Source of the DNA: Streptomyces sp. STR69
Lineage (GTDB): Bacteria > Actinomycetota > Actinomycetes > Streptomycetales > Streptomycetaceae
Length of the DNA stretch: 64,000 bases
Direction of reading: 5' to 3'
NCBI RefSeq assembly: GCF_024519455.1
Contig: NZ_JALJRY010000008.1
Location: forward strand, 256,132 to 320,131
Notes under the pieces: model-generated
Databases searched by the model: none
What the model was told of the DNA's origin: nothing
Seen by the model: only the letters and a program-made list of their open reading frames with translations
Shown: positions 42,583 through 53,645 of the stretch, in pieces
Layout: each line of letters starts with the position of its first letter
Position numbering within the stretch: position 1 is the first letter of the stretch
Made by a program: the position numbers and the translations under genes

Positions 42583-42830
42583 GCCGACTCCAGTTCTGGG
42601 CTGTGGGGGCGCTACTGGATGCGCCAGGTCCAGACCATCGCAGTCGGGTGTGCGCACGTCAACACTCTTGCGGTGTACGGGCTTTGGCGCACCGCTGAAC
42701 TCTCCCGCCTGTGCCTTTCCTGTGTCCCCGCGGCTCCAGGCGCGACCATGGCTCTCGGCGAACAGGTGCGCTAATTTGAGGTCCACGGCACAGGTGAATG
42801 GGCACCCGTGGTGAGTGCGGGAGGTTCCGG

Positions 42831-43796
42831 TTGACCCCGGCACAGTTGCGGGCCTTCGCAGCGACCGTCCGCCTCGGTTCCGTGAAGGCAGCCGCGGCCG
42901 ACCTCGCCGTGACCGAGTCGGCCGTGTCGATCCACATCGCGCACCTGCGCAGGGAACTCGGCGACAAGCTCTTCGCCCGCACGGCCAACGGGCTCGCGTT
43001 CACCCCCGGCGGGCTGCGGCTGGCCAGCCGGGCCGCCGAGCTGTTGGGACTCCAGGACCGGACGATCCTTGAGGTGAAGCAGGCCGCCTCCGGTCGGCGA
43101 CTGCTGCGCGTCGCCGCGTCGAGCCTGTTCGCGGAGCATGCCGCGCCCGGCCTGATCGAACTGTTCGCGGGGCGCGCCGACGACCTCGACGTCGAACTGA
43201 GCGTGCACAGCCCGCAGAAGTTCGCCCCCCTGCTGCTCAACCGCTCCGTCGACGTGGCGATCGGGCCCCGCCCCGCCACCCTCGACTCCACGATGACCTG
43301 CACGCACTTCCTCAACTACCAGGTCATCGCCGTCGTAGGGCCCGATCATCCGCTCGCGACCGGGGCCGGGGCGAGTGCGGGAGCGGCTGAACTGCGGGGG
43401 CAGACCTGGCTGTTGGGGCCCTCGGCGGTCGGGCGGACGGGGATGGTGCCGTCGGTGTTGCGGCGGCTGGGTATCCCGGAACACAACCAGCGGATCTTTC
43501 AGAGTCATGCCGCGTCCGTCGACGAGGCCAAGCGGGGCAAGGGAGTTGCTCTCGCGGTTGCCTTCGCCGTGACGAAGGATCTTGCCGAGGGCGACCTCCG
43601 TCGGTTGAACGGCCCCCAACTCCCCGCTCGCGGTTCGTGGAACCTGCTCACGCTTCCCGACCGTGAAGCACCGGCCGCTGCCGCGGAGCTGCGGCGGTTC
43701 GTCACTACGCCGCGGGCGACGCAGGCGATGTTGCGTGGGGCCGGGGTTACGGCGGGGCGGTTTCGGCCTGCGATTCATGTGACGTTGTGGAGTTGA
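42831..43796 (+). CDS. LysR family transcriptional regulator, 321 aa
   Basis: N-terminal LysR helix-turn-helix LTPAQLRAFAATVRLGSVKA, then AAADLAVTESAVSIHIAHLRRELGDKLF; periplasmic-binding-like effector domain with LNYQVIAVVGPDHPL and a C-terminal VDEAKRGKGVALAVAFAV. I favour the TTG at 42831 because GGGAGG lies six bases before it and the product starts exactly where LysR proteins do; an ATG at 42798 would add 11 residues. Divergent orientation makes the NPP1 gene its probable target. Confidence 0.88.
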   Translation: MTPAQLRAFAATVRLGSVKAAAADLAVTESAVSIHIAHLRRELGDKLFARTANGLAFTPGGLRLASRAAELLGLQDRTILEVKQAASGRRLLRVAASSLFAEHAAPGLIELFAGRADDLDVELSVHSPQKFAPLLLNRSVDVAIGPRPATLDSTMTCTHFLNYQVIAVVGPDHPLATGAGASAGAAELRGQTWLLGPSAVGRTGMVPSVLRRLGIPEHNQRIFQSHAASVDEAKRGKGVALAVAFAVTKDLAEGDLRRLNGPQLPARGSWNLLTLPDREAPAAAAELRRFVTTPRATQAMLRGAGVTAGRFRPAIHVTLWS

Positions 43797-43815
43797 ATGC
43801 TCCGATGGGTCTGTA

Positions 43816-43873
43816 GTCGTTTTTCTGCGGGCCGGTGGGGGCTGGTCGCGCAGTTCCCCGCGCCCCCATGGGG
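43816..43873. repeat. Streptomyces interspersed intergenic repeat (REP-like)
   Basis: The stretch containing GGGGCTGGTCGCGCAGTTC and CCCGCGCCCC with flanking GTCGTTTTTCTGCGGG is of a kind I recall as frequent between convergent genes in Streptomyces. GGGGC and GCCCC can close a hairpin, so it may also act as a terminator between the LysR and coxE genes, which converge here. Confidence 0.65.
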
Positions 43874-43892
43874 CACGTCGGTGCGCCGGAAT

Positions 43893-45107
43893 CTATCGTG
43901 CCCGTCGCCTACCGAGCCGCGCGATTTCCCCCGGCACTCGCAGCAGTGCGCCGAAGCTGTCCGCCGGTAGTAGCAGGTCTATGTGCGGCAGAGCCGCCGT
44001 CATCGTCGTCGTGCGAGGGGCGAAACCGGGGGCCGCGGCCCGGGGGTTGAGCCAGATCACCGTGTGGGCGCGGCGGCGCAGTCTGGCCATGACCGTGGCC
44101 AGGTGGCGCGGGGGATCGCCGTCCCAGCCGTCCGAGGCGATCAGTACGACCGCGCCACGCAGGGTGCCGCCGTGGTGCGAGGTGAGGAGGGTGCCCAGGG
44201 AGTGGGCGATGCGGGTGCCGCCGAAACGGTCGGTGACCCGGTCGGTCGCCTCGTCGAAGGCCTCCTGCGCCGAGTGGTGGGCGAGTACCGGTGTGAGCCG
44301 GGTCAACGACGTGGCGAACGCGAAGACCTCGGCACGGGTCGTCACCGCGAGGGCCCGCATCAGGTACAGATACGCCACCGCCTGCGCCTGCATCGACCGG
44401 CTCACGTCACACAGCACCACGACCCGGCGCGGCCGGTCCACCGGCCCCGCCCGGACCAGCCGTACCGGCTCCCAACCGGTGCGCCGGGCCTGCGCCACCG
44501 TCTCCCGGACCGCCACCCGGTGACCGCCCGTCCGCACGGCGAGGCGCCGGGTGCGGCGCACAGGCCACTCCCGCAGTCGCGCCTCCAGCCAGCGACCCAG
44601 CAACTCGGCCTGTTCAGGGCCCAGTTCACCGAACGGTGTGTCCACCGCTGCCGCCAGATCGCTCGGCAGGCGCTCGGGCACGGTGAGGACGTTGTCCGCA
44701 CTGTGGTCGGCGGTGTCCACGGCGGGTGGCAGGGTCACCCACGGCAGACCGGAACCCCTGGCGGGGTCACGGTCGTGAGAGTTGGCGCCGCCGGGGTCCT
44801 GGCGGTCGGCCCCCGCGTCGTGCCCATTGCGGCGGGCGTTCGGGTCGAGGGCGAGCACGGACTGCCCGAACACCGCGTCGAAGACCTCGTCGAAGAGGGA
44901 CAGTTGGGGATGGTCGCGTACGAGGGTGACGCGGGCCGTCCAGTACAGCGAGGTCCGCGTCCTGGGCGGGGCCGCGGCGAGCGCCAGCACGAAGTCCCGG
45001 ATGGCGGTCGGGCCCACCGGCACACCGTGTTCCCTGAGCCGGGTGGCCAGAGCGGTGGCGAAGGCGGCTCGGTCGACGGCGGGCAGCAGCGGGCCGGTCG
45101 GTGTCAT
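43893..45107 (-). CDS. coxE: CoxE-like von Willebrand factor A domain protein, 404 aa
   Basis: Accessory factor of CO dehydrogenase maturation. The C-terminal half is a VWA domain with the metal-ion-dependent adhesion motif in VVLCDVSRSMQAQAVAYLYL (D-x-S-x-S) and a later VLIASDGWDGDPP. CoxE proteins work with the MoxR-type ATPase CoxD to complete the Mo-Cu centre. ATG at 45107 overlaps the coxG stop (ATGA); the longer open frame upstream belongs to other genes. Last gene of the cox operon. Confidence 0.88.
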   Translation of the reverse strand: MTPTGPLLPAVDRAAFATALATRLREHGVPVGPTAIRDFVLALAAAPPRTRTSLYWTARVTLVRDHPQLSLFDEVFDAVFGQSVLALDPNARRNGHDAGADRQDPGGANSHDRDPARGSGLPWVTLPPAVDTADHSADNVLTVPERLPSDLAAAVDTPFGELGPEQAELLGRWLEARLREWPVRRTRRLAVRTGGHRVAVRETVAQARRTGWEPVRLVRAGPVDRPRRVVVLCDVSRSMQAQAVAYLYLMRALAVTTRAEVFAFATSLTRLTPVLAHHSAQEAFDEATDRVTDRFGGTRIAHSLGTLLTSHHGGTLRGAVVLIASDGWDGDPPRHLATVMARLRRRAHTVIWLNPRAAAPGFAPRTTTMTAALPHIDLLLPADSFGALLRVPGEIARLGRRRAR

Positions 45108-45730
45108 CGGACCAGTAGGTAGACCACCACGGCGATGACGACGGCCGCGACAACGACGGGGATCAGCCGCTTGTACACGGACGTGCCGGCCACCCGCATC
45201 AGGTCCAGCGGCTCGGCCGGCACGGGCGGCGGCGCCACGGAGACCGGTTCCGCCTCCGCCGTTGATACCTCCTCCGGCTGGTCCTGCGTCGCCAGCAGCT
45301 GCGTCTCCACGTTCGCCACGAACTGCGCGAACAGCTTCTCCGAGATCTCCTTGATCATGCCGCTGCCGAACTGGGCCAGCCTGCCGCTGATGTTGAGGTC
45401 CGTGCTGACCGTCACGACCGTGCCCGTGCCCTCTCCGCGCAGTCGGGCGTCGACCGTGGCGGACGCGTTGCCGCCCCCGCGCATGTCCTTGCCGGCCGCG
45501 CTGATCACGGCGTGGTGGGCGGCCTCGTCCCGCTCCACGAAGCGTGCCGTCCCCGCGAACTGGCTGACCATGGGCCCGACTTTGACCCTGACCTTGCCCC
45601 GGTGGACGTCGCCGTCGACGCCGGTGAGTTCGGCGCCGGGCATGCACGGGGCGAGGGCCTCCAGATCGGTGAGCGCCTGCCATGCCCGCTCGACCGGCAC
45701 ACCGACGCTGAACTCGTTGTCGATCTTCAT
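45104..45730 (-). CDS. coxG: CoxG-like SRPBCC protein with C-terminal membrane anchor, 208 aa
   Basis: The START/SRPBCC fold (VPVERAWQALTDLEALAPCM, then PGAELTGVDGD, and GPMVSQFAGTARF) is the CoxG family; after a Pro/Glu linker comes one transmembrane segment (LIPVVVAAVVIAVVVYLLV). In CO oxidisers CoxG recruits CO dehydrogenase to the membrane and carries quinone for electron transfer, according to recent work on the family. GAGGAG precedes the ATG, and both ends overlap the neighbouring genes by 4 bases. Confidence 0.9.
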   Translation of the reverse strand: MKIDNEFSVGVPVERAWQALTDLEALAPCMPGAELTGVDGDVHRGKVRVKVGPMVSQFAGTARFVERDEAAHHAVISAAGKDMRGGGNASATVDARLRGEGTGTVVTVSTDLNISGRLAQFGSGMIKEISEKLFAQFVANVETQLLATQDQPEEVSTAEAEPVSVAPPPVPAEPLDLMRVAGTSVYKRLIPVVVAAVVIAVVVYLLVR

Positions 45731-46620
45731 GGTCTCCTCGCTTCTTCGGGATAGCCGAGTGCGTCGAGGGCCCCGACGACGGCGATCCGGTCGTCGGGAC
45801 TCTTGGCGACCGTGCTGAGCGTGCGGACGATGTCGTCGCGCGCCAGCCGCGCGACCCGCAGCGCCGCCAGGGCGGAGACCCAGTCGATGGCCTCCGCCAT
45901 ACCGGGCGCCTTGTCGAGGTCCAACTCGCGTACCCGGCCGATGAATTCGGTGGTGGACGCGATCAGCGGCTCGTTCGCGGCCGGTACCGTGCGGCGCAGG
46001 ATCTCCGCCGTGCGTTCGGGCGTCGGGAAGTCGATCCAGTGGTAGAGGCAGCGCCTGCGCAGCGCGTCATGGAGTTCCCGGCTGCGGTTGGAGGTGAGCA
46101 CCACTACGGGCGGCCGTACGGCGGTGAAGGTGCCCAACTCCGGGACACTGATGGACCGTTCGCCCAGGAACTCGAAGAGCAGCGCCTCGAACTCGTCGTC
46201 GGCGCGGTCGATCTCGTCGATCAACAGCACGGGCGGCAGTGGGCCTTGATGGCGCACCGCCCGCAACAGGGGCCGGTCGAGCAGGAATTCCTCGCTGAAC
46301 AGGTCGGCGTCGGACAGCTCCCGCCCGGGTGCCTCGGTGAGCCGGACGGCGAGCAGTTGGCGCTGGTAGTTCCACTCGTACAGCGCCTCGCCCGCTGTCA
46401 GCCCCTCGTAGCACTGGAGTCGGATCAGCGGGGTGCCGAGGGCTTTGGCGAGGGCCTTTGCCGCGCTGGTCTTGCCCACGCCCGGCTCGCCCTCCAGCAG
46501 CAGTGGCCGGTCGAGCAGGGTGGCGAGGAGGAGGGCGGTCGCCGTGCCGTCGTCGACGAGGTGGCCGACCTCGTCGAGCCGCCGCCGTACGTCGTCGGCG
46601 TCCGTGAAGAGTTCGCTCAC
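45727..46620 (-). CDS. coxD: CoxD-like MoxR-family AAA+ ATPase, 297 aa
   Basis: AAA+ chaperone. Walker A GEPGVGKT (44-51), Walker B VLLIDEIDRAD (131-141), sensor VVVLTSNRSREL. In Oligotropha CoxD is needed to insert sulfur and copper into the molybdenum centre of CO dehydrogenase. GTG start overlaps the preceding XdhC stop (GTGA), and the stop overlaps coxG. Confidence 0.92.
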   Translation of the reverse strand: MSELFTDADDVRRRLDEVGHLVDDGTATALLLATLLDRPLLLEGEPGVGKTSAAKALAKALGTPLIRLQCYEGLTAGEALYEWNYQRQLLAVRLTEAPGRELSDADLFSEEFLLDRPLLRAVRHQGPLPPVLLIDEIDRADDEFEALLFEFLGERSISVPELGTFTAVRPPVVVLTSNRSRELHDALRRRCLYHWIDFPTPERTAEILRRTVPAANEPLIASTTEFIGRVRELDLDKAPGMAEAIDWVSALAALRVARLARDDIVRTLSTVAKSPDDRIAVVGALDALGYPEEARRP

Positions 46621-47498
46621 CCGGTGGCCCGCCCACCCGCGGACCAGCGGTCCCGGCAGCCCGTCCCGCAGAACCAGAACTCGCCCTCCCCGGTGGCGAG
46701 ATGAGGTGTGTCGGCGTGCACGGTGACGGTCATCCCGCACACCGGGTCGACGGCCTGGGCAGGACGCTCGGGCACGGCGGACTTCGCCGCATGGACGACC
46801 CGCACCACGTCCGCGAGGATCGACAGCGCGATCTCGGGTGGCGTACGGGCGCCGATGTCCAGCCCGGCCGGAGCCTGGACGCGGGCCCGTTCCGCCTCGG
46901 TCAGTCCGAGTTCGTCGAGCAGGGCGGCGGCGCGGCGGTGGCTGGCGACCAGCGCGATGTGACCGACGCCCGCGTCGAGGGCGGCGCGCAGGGACTCCGC
47001 GTCGCCCCGGCCCTGCCCGGCCACGATCACGGCGGCGGTGTGGGCACTGGGCGGTCCTTCGGGCAGCGAGCGGGCCGTGGCGTAGCCGAGGAGGGCGGCG
47101 AAGGCTACGCAGGCCTCCGCGACGGGCGTGGTCCCGACGATCTCGATCAGCGGTGGCGGCAGCACCGGCTCCAGGAAGATCTCCAACGCGCCGCCGGACA
47201 GGCAGGGGTTGATCACGACCCGTGCTCCCGGTGTCTCGGGGAACTCGGCGTCCCCCTGCGGCAGGACGCGCAGCAGCAGCGGTCCGCCGTCGTGCAGGGC
47301 GCCCAGCGCGGCCGTACGCACGGAGCCCTCGGCGCACTGGCCGCCGACGAAGCCGTCGATGGTGCCGTCGCCGTGGACGATGGCCTCGTCGCCCGGGTGT
47401 GCCGAGGCGGGCGCCTGGGCGCGGACCACGCGCGCGTGGACGAACGGCACTCGCCGCTCGGTGAGTTCGAGGGCCCGCGCACTCAACTTGCCGGTCAT
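46617..47498 (-). CDS. coxF: CoxF/XdhC-like maturation factor with C-terminal YHS domain, 293 aa
   Basis: XdhC-family protein (handles molybdenum cofactor for Mo hydroxylases): FVGGQCAEGSVR, INPCLSGGALEIFLEPV, a Rossmann-like second half (AAVIVAGQGRGDAESLRAAL) and RTPPEIALSILADVV. The last ~45 residues form a YHS domain, VDPVCGMTVTV followed by FWFCGTGCRDRW, a small metal-binding module also found in copper transporters. ATG at 47498 starts 11 bases after the coxL stop; GTG two codons earlier is possible. Confidence 0.88.
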   Translation of the reverse strand: MTGKLSARALELTERRVPFVHARVVRAQAPASAHPGDEAIVHGDGTIDGFVGGQCAEGSVRTAALGALHDGGPLLLRVLPQGDAEFPETPGARVVINPCLSGGALEIFLEPVLPPPLIEIVGTTPVAEACVAFAALLGYATARSLPEGPPSAHTAAVIVAGQGRGDAESLRAALDAGVGHIALVASHRRAAALLDELGLTEAERARVQAPAGLDIGARTPPEIALSILADVVRVVHAAKSAVPERPAQAVDPVCGMTVTVHADTPHLATGEGEFWFCGTGCRDRWSAGGRATG

Positions 47499-47509
47499 CA
47501 CAGTCACCT

Positions 47510-49902
<2,393 letters not shown>

Positions 49903-49906
<4 letters not shown>

Positions 49907-50418
49907 GACGAACTCCCTGAAGTGGCCTGCGGTTCCAGGGAAGTTCGGGTGCCCGCCTCTTCGGCCGCCGCCCAGCGGATCGAGCGGACGATGGTGGCGT
50001 AGCCGGTGCAGCGGCAGATCTGCCCGGAGATCGCCTCCCGGATCTCCGTGTCGGAGGGGTCGGGGTTGCGGTCCAGCAGCGCACGCGCGGTCATCATCAT
50101 GCCGGGGGTGCAGAAGCCGCACTGGAGACCGTGGCACTCGACGAACCCGCGCTGTACCGGGTCGAGTTCACCGTTCTGTTCGAGCCCCTCGACGGTCCGC
50201 ACCTCGTGTCCGCCCGCCATCGCGGCAAGGACGGTGCAGGACTTGACCGGTTCGCCGTCCAACCACACCACGCACGTACCGCAGTTGCTGGTGTCGCACC
50301 CCCAGTGGGTGCCGGTCAGCCGGAGGTGGTCGCGCAGGAAGTGGACCAGCAGCAGCCGCCCCTCTATCTCCCGGGTGACCTCTTCGCCGTTCACGGTCAT
50401 GCTGACCTGCACGATCAC
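49903..50418 (-). CDS. coxS: CO dehydrogenase small (2Fe-2S) subunit, 171 aa
   Basis: Iron-sulfur subunit passing electrons from the Mo centre to FAD. Plant-type cluster ligands Cys41, Cys46, Cys49, Cys61 (GCDTSNCGTC) and second cluster ligands Cys100, Cys103, Cys135, Cys137 (CGFCTPG and CRCTGY) are all present. The family is normally ~160 residues; this one has a slightly longer Ser/Thr-rich tail. ATGA overlap with coxM. Confidence 0.96.
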
Positions 50419-51296
50419 ACCTCCTGTCCGTCGATGCGGGCAACCGACCGGCGCAGCACGCGCACGGTCAACTCCCGTGCCAGATGGCGCTTGTACTCGG
50501 CGCTGCCGCGCCGGTCGGTCACGGGGGAGCAGGCCTCGGCGGCGATGTCCCCGGCCTGTCCGTACAGTTCCTCGGTCGGGCGCCGGCCGCGGAGGGCGTC
50601 GGCGATGCCGGGGATGCCCGCGGTGTTAGGACCCACGGCGGCGAGCCCCACCCGGGCGTCGGCGATCAGTCCGTCGCCGTCGAGCCATACCGCCGCGCCG
50701 GCGGACACCACCGCCCAGTCACCGGCCCGCCGTTCGACCTTCTCGTACGCGCTGGACCCGTTCGGGCGGACCGGGAAGCGGACCTCGGTGAGGATCTCGG
50801 CGTCGCCGACGGCGGTCTCGTACGGGCCCTGGTGGAAGTCCTCCATGGATACGACCCGTTGGCCGTCCATGCCCTGGATCACACAGCTGGCGTCGAGGGT
50901 CGTGCACACCGCGGACAGATCCTCGGACGGGTCGGCCTGGCAGAGGGAGCCGCCGAGCGTGCCCCGGTTGCGCACCACGGGGTCGGCGATGACACGCTCG
51001 GCGTCACGGAACACCGGGAAGGCGGCGGCGAGTTCGTCCGACTCCAGCAGCTCGCGGTGCCGGGTCATCGCGCCGATGCGGATGAGCCCGGGTTCGACCC
51101 GGACGTAACCCAGCTCGTCGTGCAGGTCGTTGATGTCGATCAGGTACTCGAAGTTGGCCAGCCGCAACTTCATCATCGGGATCAGACTGTGCCCGCCGGC
51201 CACCAGCCGTGCCGTGTTGCCCAGCCGGTCGAGCAGCGCGACCGCCTCGCCCACGCTGCCGACCCGCTGGTACTCGAACGGAGCGGGAACCTGCAT
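50415..51296 (-). CDS. coxM: CO dehydrogenase medium (FAD) subunit, 293 aa
   Basis: FAD-binding subunit of the molybdenum hydroxylase. FAD motifs LVAGGHSLIPMMK (about 32-44) and NRGTLGGSLCQADPSEDL are clear; the C-terminus is the usual CO-dehydrogenase flavoprotein domain. First gene of the seven-gene operon coxM-S-L-F-D-G-E. AGGGGG lies about eight bases upstream of the ATG. Confidence 0.95.
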   Translation of the reverse strand: MQVPAPFEYQRVGSVGEAVALLDRLGNTARLVAGGHSLIPMMKLRLANFEYLIDINDLHDELGYVRVEPGLIRIGAMTRHRELLESDELAAAFPVFRDAERVIADPVVRNRGTLGGSLCQADPSEDLSAVCTTLDASCVIQGMDGQRVVSMEDFHQGPYETAVGDAEILTEVRFPVRPNGSSAYEKVERRAGDWAVVSAGAAVWLDGDGLIADARVGLAAVGPNTAGIPGIADALRGRRPTEELYGQAGDIAAEACSPVTDRRGSAEYKRHLARELTVRVLRRSVARIDGQEV

Positions 51297-51385
51297 ACCG
51301 CAATCCCCCTGTCCTGCACGGCAGTTGGCCGGTCGGCCGAGCGCCGTGTCCGGGCCTCATTGGGCGCCCGGCGGACGGGGGTGTC

Positions 51386-51403
51386 AACGGCTGGTTAACC
51401 GTT
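51386..51403. promoter_or_regulatory. Inverted repeat AACGGCTGGTTAACCGTT ahead of the cox operon
   Basis: AACGG and CCGTT arms enclose a partly self-complementary centre (GGTTAACC). It lies 90 bases upstream of coxM, directly behind the DyP peroxidase stop. It may be an operator for CO- or starvation-dependent control, or part of a DyP terminator. No regulator gene is adjacent. Confidence 0.4.
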
Positions 51404-51406
51404 CAC

Positions 51407-52405
51407 TTAAGTTGCTCGTCCTGGAGAGACGGGCAGGTCGTCCAGGAAGTCCGCCGAGGGGACGAAGAAGAGGCTTCCGGTGACGGCCGTGGAGAAGTCC
51501 AGGATGCGGTCGTGGGACGCGGAGTCCGTGCCCAGGAACATGTTGCGCAGCATCTGTTCGGTGACCGAGGGCGTACGGGCGTACCCGATGAAGTAGGTGC
51601 CGAACTCGCCCTGTGCCGCGCTGCCGAACGGCATGTTGTCGCGCAGGATCTTCCGCTCGGTGCCGTCCGGGCCCGTGATGACGTTGAGCGCGATGTGCGA
51701 GTCGGCCGGCTTGACGTCGTCGTCCATCTCCATGTTGGTCAACTTCGAGCGTCCGACGACCCGTTCCTGCTGCTCGACCGTCAACGCGTTCCAGGCCGCC
51801 ATGTCGTGGACGTACTTCTGCACGATCACATAGCTGCCGCCCGCGAACTCCGGGTCCTCGCCGCCGATCACCACCGCCTGGCGGGCCGTCTCCCCGACGG
51901 GGTTCTCGGTGCCGTCGACGAAGCCCAGCAGATCGCGTACGTCGAAGTACTGGAACCCGGACACCTCGTCACGCACGGCGACCGCGCCGCCCAGCCGGCC
52001 CATGATCTCGGTGACCAACTCGAAGCAGAGATCGGCGCGTACGGCCTTGATGTGGAACAGGAGGTCACCGGGGGTGGAGACGGCGGTGTGGCGGTCGCCG
52101 GTGAGTTCGCGGAACGGATGCAGCTCGGCGGGGCGCGGGCCGTCGAACAGCCGGTCCCACGCCTCCGACCCGATGCCGGTCACACAGCTGAGCCGGCCGT
52201 CCGGCGCGCGGAACCCGATGGACCGGATCAACCCGCCCAGATCGGAGAGGAGTTGGCGTGTGGCCTCCTCGCCGCCGGGCTCCACGGTGACGACGAGAAA
52301 GGTCGCGCTGGGAGTCAGGGACTCCAGCACCGCCTGCGTGGTCGGGACGGCCCCCTCGCCACCGGCGGTGCCGTCCGTGCTCTCGACCGAGCCGTCAACT
52401 GTCAT
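51407..52405 (-). CDS. Dye-decolorizing (DyP-type) heme peroxidase, 332 aa
   Basis: H2O2-dependent heme peroxidase of the compact B-type group. GFVDGTENP (161-169) carries the catalytic Asp164 of the GxxDG motif; proximal heme His237 is in VKPADSHIALN; RDNMPFG supplies the distal Arg. No signal or Tat peptide, so it is cytoplasmic; no encapsulin gene is next to it. ATG at 52405 is preferred; a GTG three codons earlier is possible. Same strand as the cox operon, 110 bases upstream of coxM. Confidence 0.92.
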   Translation of the reverse strand: MTVDGSVESTDGTAGGEGAVPTTQAVLESLTPSATFLVVTVEPGGEEATRQLLSDLGGLIRSIGFRAPDGRLSCVTGIGSEAWDRLFDGPRPAELHPFRELTGDRHTAVSTPGDLLFHIKAVRADLCFELVTEIMGRLGGAVAVRDEVSGFQYFDVRDLLGFVDGTENPVGETARQAVVIGGEDPEFAGGSYVIVQKYVHDMAAWNALTVEQQERVVGRSKLTNMEMDDDVKPADSHIALNVITGPDGTERKILRDNMPFGSAAQGEFGTYFIGYARTPSVTEQMLRNMFLGTDSASHDRILDFSTAVTGSLFFVPSADFLDDLPVSPGRAT

Positions 52406-52456
52406 GTACTCCACGCCTCCGCTGTGTCCTGGGAGGTGCAGCCGGCACCTCGCAAC

Positions 52457-53461
52457 TCAGCCGAGTTTCCCAGTCCGCGCGTCCCGCCACAGATCCACCC
52501 CGCCGTCGACGGCGTACGAGTCGATCTCGGTCAGCTCCTCGTCGCTGAAGTCGAGGTTGTCCAGCGCGGCCACGTTCTGTTCCAGTTGTTCCGTGCGCGA
52601 GGCGCCGATCACCAGCGAGGTGACCCGCTCGTCGCGCAGCGCCCAGGCGAGCGCCATCTGCGCCAGCGTCTGACCGCGCTTGGCCGCGATGTCGTTGAGC
52701 GCGCGCAGCCGGCGCACCATGTCCTCGGTCAGCCAGCCCGCGTCGAACGACGTGCCCTGCGCTGCCCGCGACCCCTCCGGGATCCCGTCCAGGTACCGCC
52801 CGGTCAGCAGCCCCTGCGCCAGCGCCGTGAAACCGATGACCCCGAAGCCCTCGTCCCGCGCCGCGTCGAGCAGTCCGTCGTGCTCGATCCACCGGTTGAG
52901 CATGCTGTACGACGGCTGGTGGATGAGCAGTGGAGTGCCCAGTTCGCGGAGGATCGCGGCGGCCTGACGGGACCGCTCGGCGTCGTAGGACGAGATGCCG
53001 ACGTAGAGGGCCTTGCCCTGGCGGACGGCGGTGTCCAGCGCGCCCATGGTCTCTTCGAGCGGAGTGCCGGCGTCGAGGCGGTGGGAGTAGAAGATGTCCA
53101 CGTAGTCGAGGCCGGTGCGCTTGAGGGACTGGTCGAGCGAGGCCAGCACGTACTTGCGGGAGCCGCCGCCCTGGCCGTAGGGGCCGGGCCACATGTCCCA
53201 GCCGGCCTTGGTGGAGACGACCAGCTCGTCCCGGTACGGCGCGAGGTCCTGCTTCAGCAGCCGGCCGAAGTTGGCCTCGGCGGCGCCGTAGGGCGGACCG
53301 TAGTTGTTGGCCAGGTCGTGGTGGGTGATGCCGAGGTCGAAGGCGCGCAGCGCGATCTCGCGCTGGGTCTCGAACGGCCGGTCGTCACCGAAGTTGTGCC
53401 AGTAGCCCAGCGAGAGCAGGGGCAGGTCGAGCCCCGAGCGGCCCGTGCGTCGGTAGCGCAT
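52457..53461 (-). CDS. Aldo/keto reductase (YghZ-like), 334 aa
   Basis: NADPH-dependent TIM-barrel reductase. It begins MRYRRTGRSGLDLPLLSLGY and has catalytic Asp and Tyr in THHDLANNYGPPYGAAE, Lys in LVVSTKAGW, and His in DIFYSHRLD; the C-terminal VIGASRTEQLEQNV binds NADPH. YghZ-like members reduce small aldehydes such as methylglyoxal or glyceraldehyde 3-phosphate. It is divergent from an LLM oxidoreductase across 184 bases in which I see no distinct motif. Confidence 0.9.
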   Translation of the reverse strand: MRYRRTGRSGLDLPLLSLGYWHNFGDDRPFETQREIALRAFDLGITHHDLANNYGPPYGAAEANFGRLLKQDLAPYRDELVVSTKAGWDMWPGPYGQGGGSRKYVLASLDQSLKRTGLDYVDIFYSHRLDAGTPLEETMGALDTAVRQGKALYVGISSYDAERSRQAAAILRELGTPLLIHQPSYSMLNRWIEHDGLLDAARDEGFGVIGFTALAQGLLTGRYLDGIPEGSRAAQGTSFDAGWLTEDMVRRLRALNDIAAKRGQTLAQMALAWALRDERVTSLVIGASRTEQLEQNVAALDNLDFSDEELTEIDSYAVDGGVDLWRDARTGKLG

Positions 53462-53645
53462 CGTGCTGTCGTAGCGCCCCGGATCTGCGATGTGGTTCAC
53501 CGCGCCCACTCTGCCCGCGCCCGTCGCGCGCGTCCAACCGATCCCGGTCATCGCATTCAGCAGCGCCGACGCATAATCCGGCAGCGGATCGCTGAGCGGA
53601 CCGCTGCTGTTCGGCGGCCCCTCGTTCGTCCCTAGGGTCCTTTTC

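Noticed and set aside
45108..45683. N-terminal extension of the VWA protein (open frame to 45683)
   Set aside because: It would run antiparallel-free through coxG in another frame. The ATG at 45107 with ATGA overlap and the start of recognisable sequence fit better.
49907..50137. Longer CoxL start within coxS
   Set aside because: The extra residues are Pro/Arg-rich out-of-frame coxS sequence. GTG at 49906 with the GTGA overlap matches the family start.
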